Counted from the first letter of the stretch, positions 10,054 through 23,037 are shown. The stretch: 64,000 bases of DNA from Hyperoplus lanceolatus (GCA_026929865.2 JAMBYZ020000028.1:1-64000); one strand, 5' to 3'. The notes: generated by a model from the letters alone, not told the origin. Made by a program: numbers and translations.

Positions 10054-11545
10054 AAATTAGATATGATTTTGGATTCAATAAAAAAAAAAACGCCCTGTTA
10101 TTCCAGAGTCATTCCACTCCAGGGTCATAGTTCACAACCCCATGAGGTCCCCCAAGAAGTTTCAGGACATTCTGATGTGTAGTTTCAAAATAAAAGCCCA
10201 CTAGATATTGAAAATATGAGAAAAATTAGATATGATTTTGGATTCAATTTAAAAAAAAAGGCCCTGTTATTCCAGAGTCATTCCACTCCAGGGTCATAGT
10301 TAACAACCCCACGAAGTCCCCCAAGAACTTTCAGGACATTCTAATGTGTAGTTTCAAAATAAAAGCCCACTAGATATTGAAAATATGAGAGAAATTAGAT
10401 ATGATTTTGGATTCAATTTTAAAAAAAAACGCCCTGTTATTCCAGAGTCATTCCACTCCAGGGTCATAGTTCACGACCCCATGAAGCCACACAAAAAGTT
10501 TCAGGACATTCTGATGTGTAGTTTCAAAATAAAAGCCCACTAGATATTGAAAATATGAGAGAAATTAGATATGATTTTGGATTCAATTAAAAAAAAAACG
10601 CCCTCTTATTCCAGAGTCATTCCACTCCAGGGTCATAGTTCACGACCCCATGAGGTCCCCCAAGAAGTTTCAGGACATTCTGATGTGTAGTTTCAGAATA
10701 AAAGCCCACTAGATATTGAAAATATGAGAGAAATTAGATATGATTTTAGATTCAATTTAAAAAAAAACGCCCTGTTATTCCAGAGTCATTCCACTCCAGG
10801 GTCATAGTTCACAACCCCATGAGGTCACCCAAGAAGTTTCAGGACATTCTGATGTGTAGTTTCAAAATAAAAGCCCACTAGATATTGAAAATATGAGAGA
10901 AATTAGATATGGTTTTGGATTCAATTTTTAAAAAAAACGCCCTGTTATTCCAGAGTCATTCCACTCCAGGGTCATAGTTAACAACCCCACGAAGTCCCCC
11001 AAGAACTTTCAGGACATTCTAATGTGTAGTTTCAAAATAAAAGCCCACTAGATATTGAAAATATGAGAGAAATTAGATATGATTTTGGATTCAATTTTTA
11101 AAAAAAACGCCCTGTTATTCCAGAGTCATTCCACTCCAGGGTCATAGTTCACGACCCCATGAAGCCACACAAAAAGTTTCAGGACATTCTGATGTGTAGT
11201 TTCAAAATAAAAGCCCACTAGATATTGAAAATATGAGAGAAATTAGATATGATTTTGGATTCAATTTAAAAAAAAACGCCCTGTTATTCCAGAGTCATTC
11301 CACTCCAGGGTCATAGTTCACAACCCCATGAGGTCACCCAAGAAGTTTCAGGACATTCTGATGTGTAGTTTAAAAATAAAAGCCCACTAGATATTGAAAA
11401 TATGAGAGAAATTAGATATGGTTTTGGATTCAATTTTTAAAAAAACGCCCTGTTATTCCAGAGTCATTCCACTGCAGGGTCATAATTCACAACCCCATGA
11501 GGTCACACAAGAAGATTCAGGACATTCTGATGTGTACTTTCAGGG
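10054..11545 (+). repeat. Forward tract, n = 9 (A1, H, D', A, C, H, D', C, E)
   Basis: 1492 bp. H at about 10300 and H at about 10978 share taacaaccccacgaag and an aagaactttc variant 678 bp (four monomers) apart, each followed by D'. This is a local tandem duplication within a forward tract. Confidence 0.93.
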
Positions 11546-11827
11546 TGACCTCATGGGGTGACCTCATGGGGTTGTGAACTTTGACCCTGGAGTTGAATGA
11601 CTCTGGAATAACAGGGCGTTTTTAAATTGAATCAAAATCATATCTAATCTTCCTCATATTTTCAATCAAGTGGGCTTTTATTCTGAAACTACACATCAGA
11701 ATGTCCTGAAACTTTGTGTGTGGCCTCATGGGGTCGTGAACCCTGACCCTGGAGTGGAATTTTCTGGAATAACAGGGCGTTTTTTTTAATTGAATCCGAA
11801 ATCATATCTAAAAGTCTCATATTTTCA
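11546..11827 (-). repeat. Inverted block, intact
   Basis: 282 bp. The following forward monomer begins agataattttttgg, the second junction dialect, common again at 38-53 kb. Confidence 0.94.
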
Positions 11828-13147
11828 AAATTAGATAATTTTTTGGATTCAATTAAAAAAAAAACGCCCTGTTATTCCAGAGTCATTCCACTCCAGGGTC
11901 ATAGTTCACAACCCCATGAGGTCACCCAAAAAGTTTCAGGACATTCTGATGTGTAGTTTCAGAATAAAAGCCCACTAGATATTGAAAATATGAGAAAAAT
12001 TAGATATGATTTTGGATTCAATTTAAAAAAAAACGCCCTGTTATTCCAGAGTCATTCCACTCCAGGGTCATAGTTCACAACCCCATGAGGTCCCCCGAGA
12101 AGTTTCAGGACATTCTGATGTGCAGTTTCAAAATAAAAGCCCACTAGATATTGAAAATATGAGAGAAATTAGATATGATTTTGGATTCAATTAAAAAAAA
12201 AACGCCCTGTTATTCCAGAGTCATTCCACTCCAGGGTCATAGTTCACGACCCCATGAGGTCCCCCAAGAAGTTTCAGGACATTCTGATGTGTAGTTTCAG
12301 AATAAAAGCCCACTAGATATTGAAAATATGAGAGAAATTAGATATGATTTTGGATTCAATTAAAAAAAAAACGCCCTGTTATTCCAGAGTCATTCCACTC
12401 CAGGGTCATAGTTCACGACCCCATGAAGTCCCCCAAGAAGTTTCAGGACATTCTGATGTGTAGTTTCAGAATAAAAGCCCACTAGATATTGAAAATATGA
12501 GAGAAATTAGATATGATTTTGGATTCAATTAAAAAAAAAACGCCCTGTTATTCCAGAGTCATTCCACTCCAGGGTCATAGTTCACGACCCCATGAGGTCC
12601 CCCAAGAAGTTTCAGGACATTCTGATGTGTTGTTTCAGAATAAAAGCCCACCAGATATTGAAAATATGAGAGAAATTAGATATGATTTTGGATTCAATTT
12701 AAAAAAAAACGCCCTGTTATTCCAGAGTCATTCCACTCCAGGGTCATAGTTCACAACCCCATGAGGTCACCCAAGAAGTTTCAGGACATTCTGATGTGTA
12801 GTTTCAAAATAAAAGGCCACTAGATATTGAAAATATGAGAGAAATTAGATATGATTTTGGATTCAATTTAAAAAAAAACGCCCTGTTATTCCAGAGTCAT
12901 TCCACTCCAGGGTCATAGTTCACAACCCCATGAGGTCACCCAAGAAGTTTCAGGACATTCTGATGTGTAGTTTCAAAATAAAAGGCCACTAGATATTGAA
13001 AATATGAGAGAAATTAGATATGATTTTGGATTAATTTTTAAAAAAAACACCCTGTTATTCCAGAGTCATTCCACTGCAGGGTCATAATTCACAACCCCAT
13101 GAGGTCACACAAGAAGATTCAGGACATTCTGATGTGTACTTTCAGGG
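11828..13147 (+). repeat. Forward tract, n = 8 (C, A, A, A, A, C, C, E)
   Basis: 1320 bp. Four A monomers in a row (about 12000-12650) are almost identical, and the two C monomers share aaaaggccactag, pointing to recent amplification of single monomers. Confidence 0.93.
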
Positions 13148-13449
13148 TGACCTCATGGGGTGACCTCATGGGGTTGTGAACTTTGACCCTGGAGTTGAAT
13201 GACTCTGGAATAACACAGGCGTTTTTTCAAATTGAATCCAAAATCATATCTAATTTCTCTCATATTTTCAATATCAAGACTAGATCTTGAATATTCTGAA
13301 ATTAGATATGGGTCAAAAAATGTCCTGATATTAGTGTGTGGCCTCATGGGGTCGTAGTTCATGACCCCATGAGGTCCCGAAATTTTCTGGAATTCAGATG
13401 TTTTTTTTAATTGAATCCAAAATCATATCTAATTTGTCTCATATTTTCA
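13148..13449 (-). repeat. Inverted block, second half scrambled
   Basis: I1 is normal to about 13278. Then come short rearranged pieces in both orientations (agactagatcttgaat, ctgaaattagatatggg). A small palindrome sits at 13341-13373, before a normal head-to-head junction. Confidence 0.88.
13341..13373. repeat. Perfect 12-bp-arm hairpin inside a block
   Basis: cctcatggggtc and gaccccatgagg are exact reverse complements separated by 9 nt. This joins I2-type and forward-type monomer pieces at the type box. Confidence 0.85.
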
Positions 13450-13923
13450 AAATTAGATATGATTTTGGATTCAATAAAAAAAAAACGCCCTGTTATTCCA
13501 GAGTCATTCCACTCCAGGCTAATAGTTCACAACCCCATGAGGTCCCCCAAGAAGTTTCAGGACATTCTGATGTGTAGTTTCAAAATAAAAGCCCACTAGA
13601 TATTGAAAATATGAATGAAATTAGATATGATTTTGGATTCAATAAAAAAAAAAACGCCCTGTTATTCCAGAGTCATTCCACTCCAGGGTCATAGTTCACA
13701 ACCCCATGAGGTCCCCCAAGAAGTTTCAGGACATTCTGATGTGTAGTTTCAAAATAAAAGCCCACTAGATATTGAAAATATGAAAGAAATTAGATATGAT
13801 TTTGGATTGAATTTTTAAAAAAACGCCCTGTTATTCCAGAGTCATTCCACTCCAGGGTCATAATTCACAACCCCATGAGGTCACACAAGAAGATTCAGGA
13901 CATTCTGATGTGTACTTTCAGGG
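13450..13923 (+). repeat. Forward tract, n = 3 (A1, A, E without PstI)
   Basis: 474 bp. A1 carries aggctaatag (13516), shared with 14276, 21192 and 22291. The E monomer has ataattcac but keeps ccactccagg, so it lacks CTGCAG. Confidence 0.93.
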
Positions 13924-14209
13924 TGACCTCATGGGGTGACCTCATGGGGTTGTGAACTTTGACCCTGGAGTTGAATGACTCTGGAATAACAGGGCGTTTT
14001 TTAAATTGAATCCAAAATCATATCTAATTTCTCTCATATTTTCAATATCAAGTGGGCTTTTATTCTGAAACTACACTTCAGAATGTCCTGAAACTTTGTG
14101 TGTGGCCTCATGGGGTTGTGAACTATGACCCTGGAGTGGAATTTTCTGGAATAACAGGGCGTTTTTTTAATTGAATCCGAAATCATATCTAATTTGTCTC
14201 ATATTTTCA
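13924..14209 (-). repeat. Inverted block, intact
   Basis: 286 bp; I1 has ctacacttcagaatg. Confidence 0.95.
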
Positions 14210-14847
14210 AAATTAGATATGATTTTGGATTCAATAAAAAAAAAACGCCCTGTTATTCCAGAGTCATTCCACTCCAGGCTAATAGTTCACAACCCCATGA
14301 GGTCCCCCAAGAAGTTTCAGGACATTCTGATGTGTAGTTTCAAAATAAAAGCCCACTAGATATTGAAAATATGAATGAAATTAGATATGATTTTGGATTC
14401 AAAAAAAAAAACGCCCTGTTATTCCAGAGTCATTCCACTCCAGGGTCATAGTTCACGACCCCATGAGGCCACACAAAAAGTTTCAGGACATTCTGATGTG
14501 TAGTTTCAGAATAAAAGCCCACTAGATATTGAAAATATGAGAGCAATTAGATATGATTTTGGATTCAATTTTTAAAAAACGCCCTGTTATTCCAGAGTCA
14601 TTCCACTCCAGGGTCATAGTTCACGACCCCATGAAGCCACAAAAAAGTTTCAGGATATTCTGATGTGTACTTTCAAAATAAAAGCCCACTTGATATTGAA
14701 AATATCAGAGAAATTAGATATGATTTTGGATTCAATTTTTAAAAAAACGTCCTGTTATTCCAGAGTCATTCCACTGCAGGGTCATAATTCACAACCCCAT
14801 GAGGTCACACAAGAAGATTCAGGACATTCTGATGTGTACTTTCAGGG
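14210..14847 (+). repeat. Forward tract, n = 4 (A1, B, D, E)
   Basis: 638 bp. A1 again has aggctaatag and aatatgaatgaaatt, 760 bp from its twin in the preceding tract. Confidence 0.93.
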
Positions 14848-14970
14848 TGACCTCATGGGGTGACCTCATGGGGTTGTGAACTTTGACCCTGGAGTTGAAT
14901 GACTCTGGAATAACAGGGCGTTTTTTTTAAATTGAATCCAAAATCATATCTAATTTGTCTCATATTTTCA
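14848..14970 (-). repeat. Single-monomer inverted block (I1/I2 recombinant)
   Basis: 123 bp. It begins as I1 (with gaatcc followed by aaaatcatatc) and switches to the I2 end (gtctcatattttca). About one monomer has been deleted, with the crossover between gaatcc and gtctc. Confidence 0.92.
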
Positions 14971-15611
14971 AAATTAGATATGATTTTGGATTCAATAAAA
15001 AAAAAACCCCTGTTATTCCAGAGTCATTCCACTCCAGGCTCATAGTTCACAACCCCATGAGGTCCCCCAAGAAGTTTCAGGACATTCTGATGTGTAGTTT
15101 CAAAATAAAAGCCCACTAGATATTGAAAATATGAAAGAAATTAGATATGATTTTGGATTAAAATTTAAAAAAACTCCCTGTTATTCCAGAGTCATTCCAC
15201 TCCAGGGTCATAGTTCACGACCCCATGAGGCCACACAAAAAGTTTCAGGACATTCTGATGTGTAGTTTCAGAATAAAAGCCCACTAGACATTGAAAATAT
15301 GAGAGCAATTAGATATGATTTTGGATTCAATTTTTTAAAAAACGCCCTGTTATTCCAGAGTCATTCCACTCCAGGGTCATAGTTCACGACCCCATGAAGC
15401 CACACAAAAAGTTTCAGGATATTCAGATGTGTACTTTCAAAATAAAAGCCCACTTGATATTGAAAATATCAGAGAAATTAGATATGATTTTGGATTCAAT
15501 TTTTAAAAAAACACCCTGTTATTCCAGAGTCATTCCACTGCAGGGTCATAATTCACAACCCCATAAGGTCACACAAGAAGATTCAGGACATTCTGATGTG
15601 TACTTTCAGGG
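14971..15611 (+). repeat. Forward tract, n = 4 (A1, B, D, E)
   Basis: 641 bp. A1 has aggctcatag, one step from aggctaatag. E reads ccataaggtcac. Confidence 0.93.
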
Positions 15612-15890
15612 TGACCTCATGGGGTGACCTCATGGGGTTGTGAACTTTGACCCTGGAGTTGAATGACTCTGGAATAACAGGGCGTTTTTTTAAATTGAAT
15701 CCAAAATCATATCTAATTTCTCTCATATTTTCAATATCAAGTGGGCTTTTTATTCTGAAACTACACATCAGAATGTCCTGAACTGGCCTCATGGGGTCGT
15801 GAACTATGACCCTGGAGTGGAATTTTCTGGAATAACAGGGGTTTTTTTTTAATTGAACCGAAATCATATCTAATTTGTCTCATATTTTCA
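15612..15890 (-). repeat. Inverted block, near intact
   Basis: 279 bp; the I1/I2 joint has lost a few bases (gtcctgaactggcctc). Confidence 0.94.
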
Positions 15891-16366
15891 AAATTAGATA
15901 TGATTTTGGATTCAATTAAAAAAAAAAACGCCCTGTTATTCCAGAGTCATTCCACTCCAGGGTCATAGTTCACGACCCCATGAGGCCACACAAAAAGTTT
16001 CAGGACATTCTGATGTGTAGTTTCAGAATAAAAGCCCACTAGATATTGAAAATATGAGAGCAATTAGATATGATTTTGGATTCAATTTTTTAAAAAACGC
16101 CCTGTTATTCCAGAGTCATTCCACTCCAGGGTCATAGTTCACGACCCCATGAAGCCACACAACACGTTTCAGGATATTCTGATGTGTACTTTCAAAATAA
16201 AAGCCCACTTGATATTGAAAATATCAGAGAAATTATATATGATTTTGGATCCAATTTTTAAAAAAACACCCTGTTATTCCAGAGTCATTCCACTGCAGGG
16301 TCATAATTCACAACCCCATGAGGTCACACAAGAAGATTCAGGACATTCTGATGTGTACTTTCAGGG
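15891..16366 (+). repeat. Forward tract, n = 3 (B, D, E)
   Basis: 476 bp; D has cacaacacgtttcagg. Confidence 0.93.
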
Positions 16367-16638
16367 TGACCTCATGGGGTTGTGAACTTTGACCCTGGAG
16401 TTGAATGACTCTGGAATAACAGGGCGTTTTTTTTAAATTGAATCCAAAATCATATCTAATTTCTCTCATATTTTCAATATCAAGTGGGCTTTATTCTGAA
16501 ACTACACATCAGAATGTCCTGAAACTTTGTGTGTGGCCTCATGGGGTCGTGATATGACCCTGGAGTGGAATTTTCTGGAATAACAGGGCGTTTTTTTAAT
16601 TGAATCCCAAATCATATCTAATTTGTCTCATATTTTCA
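16367..16638 (-). repeat. Inverted block lacking the 13-bp junction duplication
   Basis: 272 bp, the second block with only one tgacctcatgggg at the tail-to-tail joint. I2 reads gtgatatgacc. Confidence 0.94.
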
Positions 16639-17114
16639 AAATTAGATATGATTTTGGATTCACTAAAAAAAAAAACGCCCTGTTATTCCAGAGTCATTCC
16701 ACTCCAGGGTCATAGTTCACAACCCCATGAGGTCCCCCAAGAAGTTTCAGGACATTCTGATGTGTAGTTTCAAAATAAAAGCCCACTAGATATTGAAAAT
16801 ATGAGAGAAATTAGATATGATTTTGGATTCAATTTAAAAAAAAATGCCCTGTTATTCCAGAGTCATTCCACTCCAGGGTCATAGTTAACAACCCCACGAG
16901 GTCCCCCAAGAACTTTCAGGACATTCTGATGTGTAGTTTCAAAATAAAAGCCCACTAGATATTGAAAATATGAGAAAAATTAGACACGATTTTAGATTCA
17001 ATTTTTAAAAAAACACCCTGTTATTCCAGAGTCATTCCACTGCAGGGTCATAATTCACAACCCCATGAGGTCACACAAGAAGATTCAGGACATTCTGATG
17101 TGTACTTTCAGGGT
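16639..17114 (+). repeat. Forward tract, n = 3 (A1, H, E)
   Basis: 476 bp; the E monomer begins ttagacacgattttag. Confidence 0.93.
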
Positions 17115-17400
17115 TACCTCATGGGGTGACCTCATGGGGTTGTGAACTTTGACCCTGGAGTTGAATGACTCTGGAATAACAGGGCGTTTTTTTTAAATTG
17201 AATCCAAAATCATATCTAATTTCTCTCATATTTTCAATATCAAGTGGGCTTTTATTCTGAAACTACACATCAGAATGTCCTGAAACATTGTGTGGCCTCA
17301 TGGGGTCGTGAACTATGACCCTGGAGTGGAATTTTTCTGGAATAACAGGGCGTTTTTTTTAATTGAATCGAAATCATATCTAATTCGTCTCATATTTTCA
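17115..17400 (-). repeat. Inverted block, intact
   Basis: 286 bp; the junction unit is ttacctcatgggg, shared with the next block at 18552. Confidence 0.95.
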
Positions 17401-18551
17401 AAATTAGATATGATTTTGGATTCAATAAAAAAAAAACGCCCTGTTATTCCAGAGTCATTCCACTCCAGGGTCATAGTTCACGACCCCATGAGGCCACACA
17501 AAAAGTTTCAGGACATTCTGATGTGTAGTTTCAGAATAAAAGCCCACTAGATATTGAAAATATGAGAAAAATTAGATATGATTTTGGATTCAATTTAAAA
17601 AAAAACGACCTGTTATTCCAGAGTCATTCCACTCCAGGGTCATAGTTCACAACCCCATGAGGTCCCCCAAGAAGTTTCAGGACATTCTGATGTGTAGTTT
17701 CAGAATAAAAGCCCACTAGATATTGAAAATATGAGAGAAATTAGATATGATTTTGGATTCAATTTAAAAAAAACGCCCTGTTATTCCAGAGTCATTCCAC
17801 TCCAGGGTCATAGTTCACGACCCCATGAGGTCCCCCAAGAAGTTTCAGGACATTCTGATGTGTAGTTTCAGAATAAAAGCCCACTAGATATTGAAAATAT
17901 GAGAGAAATTAGATATGATTTTGGATTCAATTTTTAAAAAAAACGCCCTGTTATTCCAGAGTCATTCCACTCCAGGGTCATAGTTCACGACCCCATGAGG
18001 TCCCCCAAGAAGTTTCAGGACATTCTGATTTGTAGTTTCAGAATAAAAGCCCACCAGATATTGAAAATATGAGAGAAATTAGATATGATTTTGGATTGAA
18101 TTTAACAAAAAAACGCCCTGTTATTCCAGAGTCATTCCACTCCAGGGTCATAGTTCACAACCCCATGAGGTCACCAAAGAAGTTTCAGGACATTCTGATG
18201 TGTAGTTTCAAAATAAAAGCCCACTAGATATTGAAAATATGAGAGAAATTAGATATGATTTTGGATTCAATTTTTAAAAAAACGCCCTGTTATTCCAGAG
18301 TCATTCCACTCCAGGGTCATAGTTCACAACCCCATGAAGCCACACAAAAAGTTTCAGGATATTCTGATGTGTAGTTTCAAAATAAAAGCCCACTAGATAT
18401 TGAAAATATGAGAGAAATTAGATACGATTTTGGATTCAATTTTTAAAAAAACACCCTGTTATTCCAGAGTCATTCCACTGCAGGGTCATAATTCACAACC
18501 CCATGAGGTCACACAAGAAGATTCAGGACATTCTGATGTGTACTTTCAGGG
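17401..18551 (+). repeat. Forward tract, n = 7 (B, A, A, A, C, D', E)
   Basis: 1151 bp. An A with gatttgtag and cccaccagat at 18027 matches one at 19810, 1783 bp away. Confidence 0.93.
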
Positions 18552-18842
18552 TTACCTCATGGGGTGACCTCATGGGGTTGTGAACTTTGACCCTGGAGTT
18601 GAATGACTCTGGAATAACAGGGCGTTTTTTTAAATTGAATCCAAAATCATATCTAATTTCTCTCATATTTTCAATATCAAGTGGGCTTTTTATTCTGAAA
18701 CTACACATCAGAATGTCCTGAAACTTTGTGTTTGGCCTCATGGGGTCGTGAACTATGACCCTGGAGTGGAATTTTTCTGGAATAACAGGGCGTTTTTTTT
18801 TAATTGAAACCGAAATCATATCTAATTTGTCTCATATTTTCA
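18552..18842 (-). repeat. Inverted block, intact
   Basis: 291 bp; it shares the ttacctcatgggg junction variant with the block at 17115. Confidence 0.95.
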
Positions 18843-20164
18843 AAATTAGATATGATTTTGGATTCAATTAAAAAAAAAACGCCCTGTTATTCCAGAGTCA
18901 TTCCACTCCAGGGTCATAGTTCACAACCCCATGAGGTCCCCCAAGAAGTTTCAGGACATTCTGATGTGTAGTTTCAAAATAAAAGCCCACTAGATATTGA
19001 AAATATGAGAGAAATTAGATATGATTTTGGATTCAATTTAAAAAAAAACGCCCTGTTATTCCAGAGTCATTCCACTCCAGGGTCATAGTTCACGACCCAA
19101 TGAGGTCCCTCAAGAATTTTCAGGACATTCTGATGTGTGGTTTCAGAATAAAAGCTAACTAGATATTGAAAATATGAGAGAAATTAGATATGATTTTGGA
19201 TTCAATTTAAAAAAAAAACGCCCTGTTATTCCAGAGTCATTCCACTCCAGGATCATAGTTCACAACCCCATGAGGTCACCCAAGAAGTTTCAGGACATTC
19301 TGATGTGTAGTTTCAAAATAAAAGCCCACTAGATATTGAAAATATGAGAGAAATTAGATATGATTTTGGATTCAATTTAAAAAAAAACGCCCTGTTATTC
19401 CAGAGTCATTCCACTCCAGGGTCATAGTTCACAACCCCATGAGGTCCCCCAAGAAGTTTCAGGACATTCTGATGTGTAGTTTCAGAATAAAAGCCCACTA
19501 GATATTGAAAATATGAGAGAAATTAGATATGATTTTGGATTCAATTTAAAAAAAAAACGCCTTGTTATTCCAGAGTCATTCCACTCCAGGGTCATAGTTC
19601 ACGACCCCATGAGGTCCCCCAATAAGTTTCAGGACATTCTGATGTGTAGTTTCAGAATAAAAGCCCACTAGATATTGAAAATATGAGAGAAATTAGATAT
19701 GATTTTGGATTCAATTTTTAAAAAAACGCCCTGTTATTCCAGAGTCATTCCACTCCAGGGTCATAGTTCACGACCACATGAGGTCCCCCAAGAAGTTTCA
19801 GGACATTCTGATTTGTAGTTTCAGAATAAAAGCCCACCAGATATTGAAAATATGAGAGAAATTAGATATGATTTTGGATTCAATTTAAAAAAAAACGCCC
19901 TGTTATTCCAGAGTCATTCCACTCCAGGGTCATAGTTCACAACCCCATGAGGTCACCCAAGAAGTTCCAGGACATTCTGATGTGTAGTTTCAAAATAAAA
20001 GCCCACTAGATATTGAAAATATGAGAGAAATTAGATATGATTTTGGATTCAATTTTTAAAAAAACGCCCTTTTATTCCAGAGTCATTCCACTCCAGGGTC
20101 ATAGTTCACAACCCCATGAAGCCACACAAGAAGATTCAGGACATTCTGATGTGTACTTTCAGGG
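18843..20164 (+). repeat. Forward tract, n = 8, ending in a D/E hybrid
   Basis: 1322 bp: A, A variant (gacccaatgaggtccctc), C, A, A, A, C, hybrid. The last monomer has the D box gaagccacac joined to the E tail aagaagattc, without the PstI site, and still sits before an inversion. Confidence 0.93.
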
Positions 20165-20450
20165 TGACCTCATGGGGTGACCTCATGGGGTTGTGAACTT
20201 TGACCCTGGAGTTGAATGACTCTGGAATAACAGGGCGTTTTTTTAAATTGAATCCAAAATCATATCTTATTTCTCTCATATTTTCAATTTAAGTGGGCTT
20301 TTATTCTGAAACTACACATCAGAATGTCCTGAAACTTTGTGTGTGGCATCATGGGGTCGTGAAAATGACCCTGGAGTGGAATTTTCTGGAATAACATGGC
20401 GTTTTTTTTAATTGAATCCGAAATCATATCTAATTAATCTCATATTTTAA
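20165..20450 (-). repeat. Inverted block, intact
   Basis: 286 bp; the head junction reads aatctcatatttta and is followed by the agataatttttt dialect. Confidence 0.94.
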
Positions 20451-21938
20451 AAATTAGATAATTTTTTGGATTCAATTAAAAAAAAAACGCCCTGTTATTC
20501 CAGAGTCATTCCACTCCAGGGTCATAGTTCACAACCCCATGAGGTCCCCCAAGAAGTTTCAGGACATTCTGATGTGTAGTTTCAAAATAAAAGCCCACTA
20601 GATATTGAAAATATGAGAGAAATTAGATATGATTTTGGATTCAATTTTTAAAAAAACTCCCTGTTATTCCAGAGTCATTCCACTCCAGGGTCATAGTTCA
20701 CGACCCCATGAGGCCACACACAAAGTTTCAGGACATTCTGATGTGTAGTTTCAGAATAAAAGCCCACTAGATATTGAAAATTTGAGAAAAATTAGTTATG
20801 ATTTTGGATTCAATTTAAAAAAAAACGCCCTGTTATTCCAGAGTCATTCCACTCCAGGGTCATAGTTCACAACCCCATGAGGTCCCCCAAGAACTTTCAG
20901 GACATTCTGATGTGTAGTTTCAAAATAAAAGCCCACTAGATATTGAAAATATGAGAGAAATTAGATATGATTTTGGATTCAATTTAAAAAAAAAACGCCC
21001 TGTTATTCCAGAGTCATTCCACTCCAGGGTCATAGTTCACGACCCAATGAGGTCCCTCAAGAACTTTCAGGACATTCTGATGTGTGGTTTCAGAATAAAA
21101 GCTCACTAGATTTGAAAATATGAGAGAAATTAGATGTGATTTTGGATTCAATAAAAAAAAACGCCCTGTTATTCCAGAGTCATTCCACTCCAGGCTAATA
21201 GTTCACAACCCCATGAGGTCCCCCAAGAAGTTTCAGGACATTCTGATGTGTAGTTTCAAAATAAAAGCCCACTAGATATTGAAAATATGAATGAAATTAG
21301 ATATGATTTTGGATTCAATAAAAAAAAAAAACGCCCTGTTATTCCAGAGTCATTCCACTCCAGGGTCATAGTTCACAACCCCATGAGGTCCCCCAAGAAG
21401 TTTCAGGACATTCTGATGTGTAGTTTCAAAATAAAAGCCCACTAGATATTGAAAATATGAAAGAAATTAGATATGATTTTGGATTCAATTAAAAAAAAAA
21501 CGCCCTGTTATTCCAGAGTCATTCCACTCCAGGGTCATAGTTCACAACCCCATGAGGCCACACAAAAAGTTTCAGGACATTCTGATGTGTAGTTTCAGAA
21601 TAAAAGCCCACTAGATATTGAAAATATGAGAGCAATTAGATATGATTTTGGATTCAATTTTTAAAAAAACGCCCTGTTATTCCAGAGTCATTCCACTCCA
21701 GGGTCATAGTTCACGACCCCATGAAGCCACACAAAAAGTTTCAGGATATTCTGATGTGTACTTTCAAAATAAAAGCCCACTTGATATTGAAAATATCAGA
21801 GAAATTAGATATGATTTTGGATTCAATTTTTAAAAAAACACCCTGTTATTCCAGAGTCATTCCACTGCAGGGTCATAATTCACAACCCCATGAGGTCACA
21901 CAAGAAGATTCAGGACATTCTGATGTGTACTTTCAGGG
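20451..21938 (+). repeat. Forward tract, n = 9, containing an orphan A1
   Basis: 1488 bp: A, B, A, A variant, A1, A, B, D, E. The A1 at about 21148 has caataaaaaa and aggctaatag, marks otherwise seen right after an inversion, yet a normal forward monomer precedes it. The last five monomers mirror the whole tract 22225-23037. Confidence 0.92.
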
Positions 21939-22224
21939 TGACCTCATGGGGTGACCTCATGGGGTTGTGAACTTTGACCCTGGAGTTGAATGACTCTGGA
22001 ATAACAGGGCGTTTTTTTAAATTGAATCCAAAATCATATCCAATTTCTCTCATATTTTCAATATCAAGTGGGCTTTATTCTGAAACTACACATCAGAATG
22101 TCCTGAAACTTTGTGTGTGGCCTCATGGGGTCGTGGACTATGACCCTGGAGTGGAAATTTTCTGGAATAACAGGGCGTTTTTTTAATTGAATCGAAATCA
22201 TATCTAATTTGTCTCATATTTTCA
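21939..22224 (-). repeat. Inverted block, intact
   Basis: 286 bp; I2 has gtcgtggactatg and gtggaaattttctgg. Confidence 0.95.
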
Positions 22225-23037
22225 AAATTAGATATGATTTTGGATTCAATAAAAAAAAAACGCCCTGTTATTCCAGAGTCATTCCACTCCAGGCTAATAG
22301 TTCATAACCCCATGAGGTCCCCCAAGAAGTTTCAGGACATTCTGATGTGTAGTTTCAAAATAAAAGCCCACTAGATATTGAAAATATGAATGAAATTAGA
22401 TATGATTTTGGATTAAATAAAAAAAAAAACGCCCTGTTATTCCAGAGTCATTCCACTCCAGGGTCATAGTTCACAACCCCATGAGGTCCCCCAAGAAGTT
22501 TCAGGACATTCTGATGTGTAGTTTCAAAATAAAAGCCCACTAGATATTGAAAATATGAAAGAAATTAGATATGATTTTGGATTCAATTAAAAAAAAAACG
22601 CCCTGTTATTCCAGAGTGATTCCACTCCAGGGTCATAGTTCACGACCCCATGAGGCCACACAAAAAGTTTCAGGACATTCTGATGTGTAGTTTCAGAATA
22701 AAAGCCCACTAGATATTGAAAATATGAGAGCAATTAGATATGATTTTGGATTCAATTTTTTTAAAAAACGCCCTGTTATTCCAGAGTCATTCCACTCCAG
22801 GGTCATAGTTCACGACCCCATGAAGCCACACAAAAAGTTTAAGGATATTCTGATGTGTACTTTCAAAATAAAAGCCCACTTGATATTGAAAATATCAGAG
22901 AAATTAGATATGATTTTGGATTCAATTTTTAAAAAAACACCCTGTTATTCCAGAGTCATTCCACTGCAGGGTCATAATTCACAACCCCATGAGGTCACAC
23001 AAGAAGATTCAGGACATTCTGATGTGTACTTTCAGGG
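22225..23037 (+). repeat. Forward tract, n = 5 (A1, A, B, D, E)
   Basis: 813 bp; A1 has aggctaatag (22291). Confidence 0.93.
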
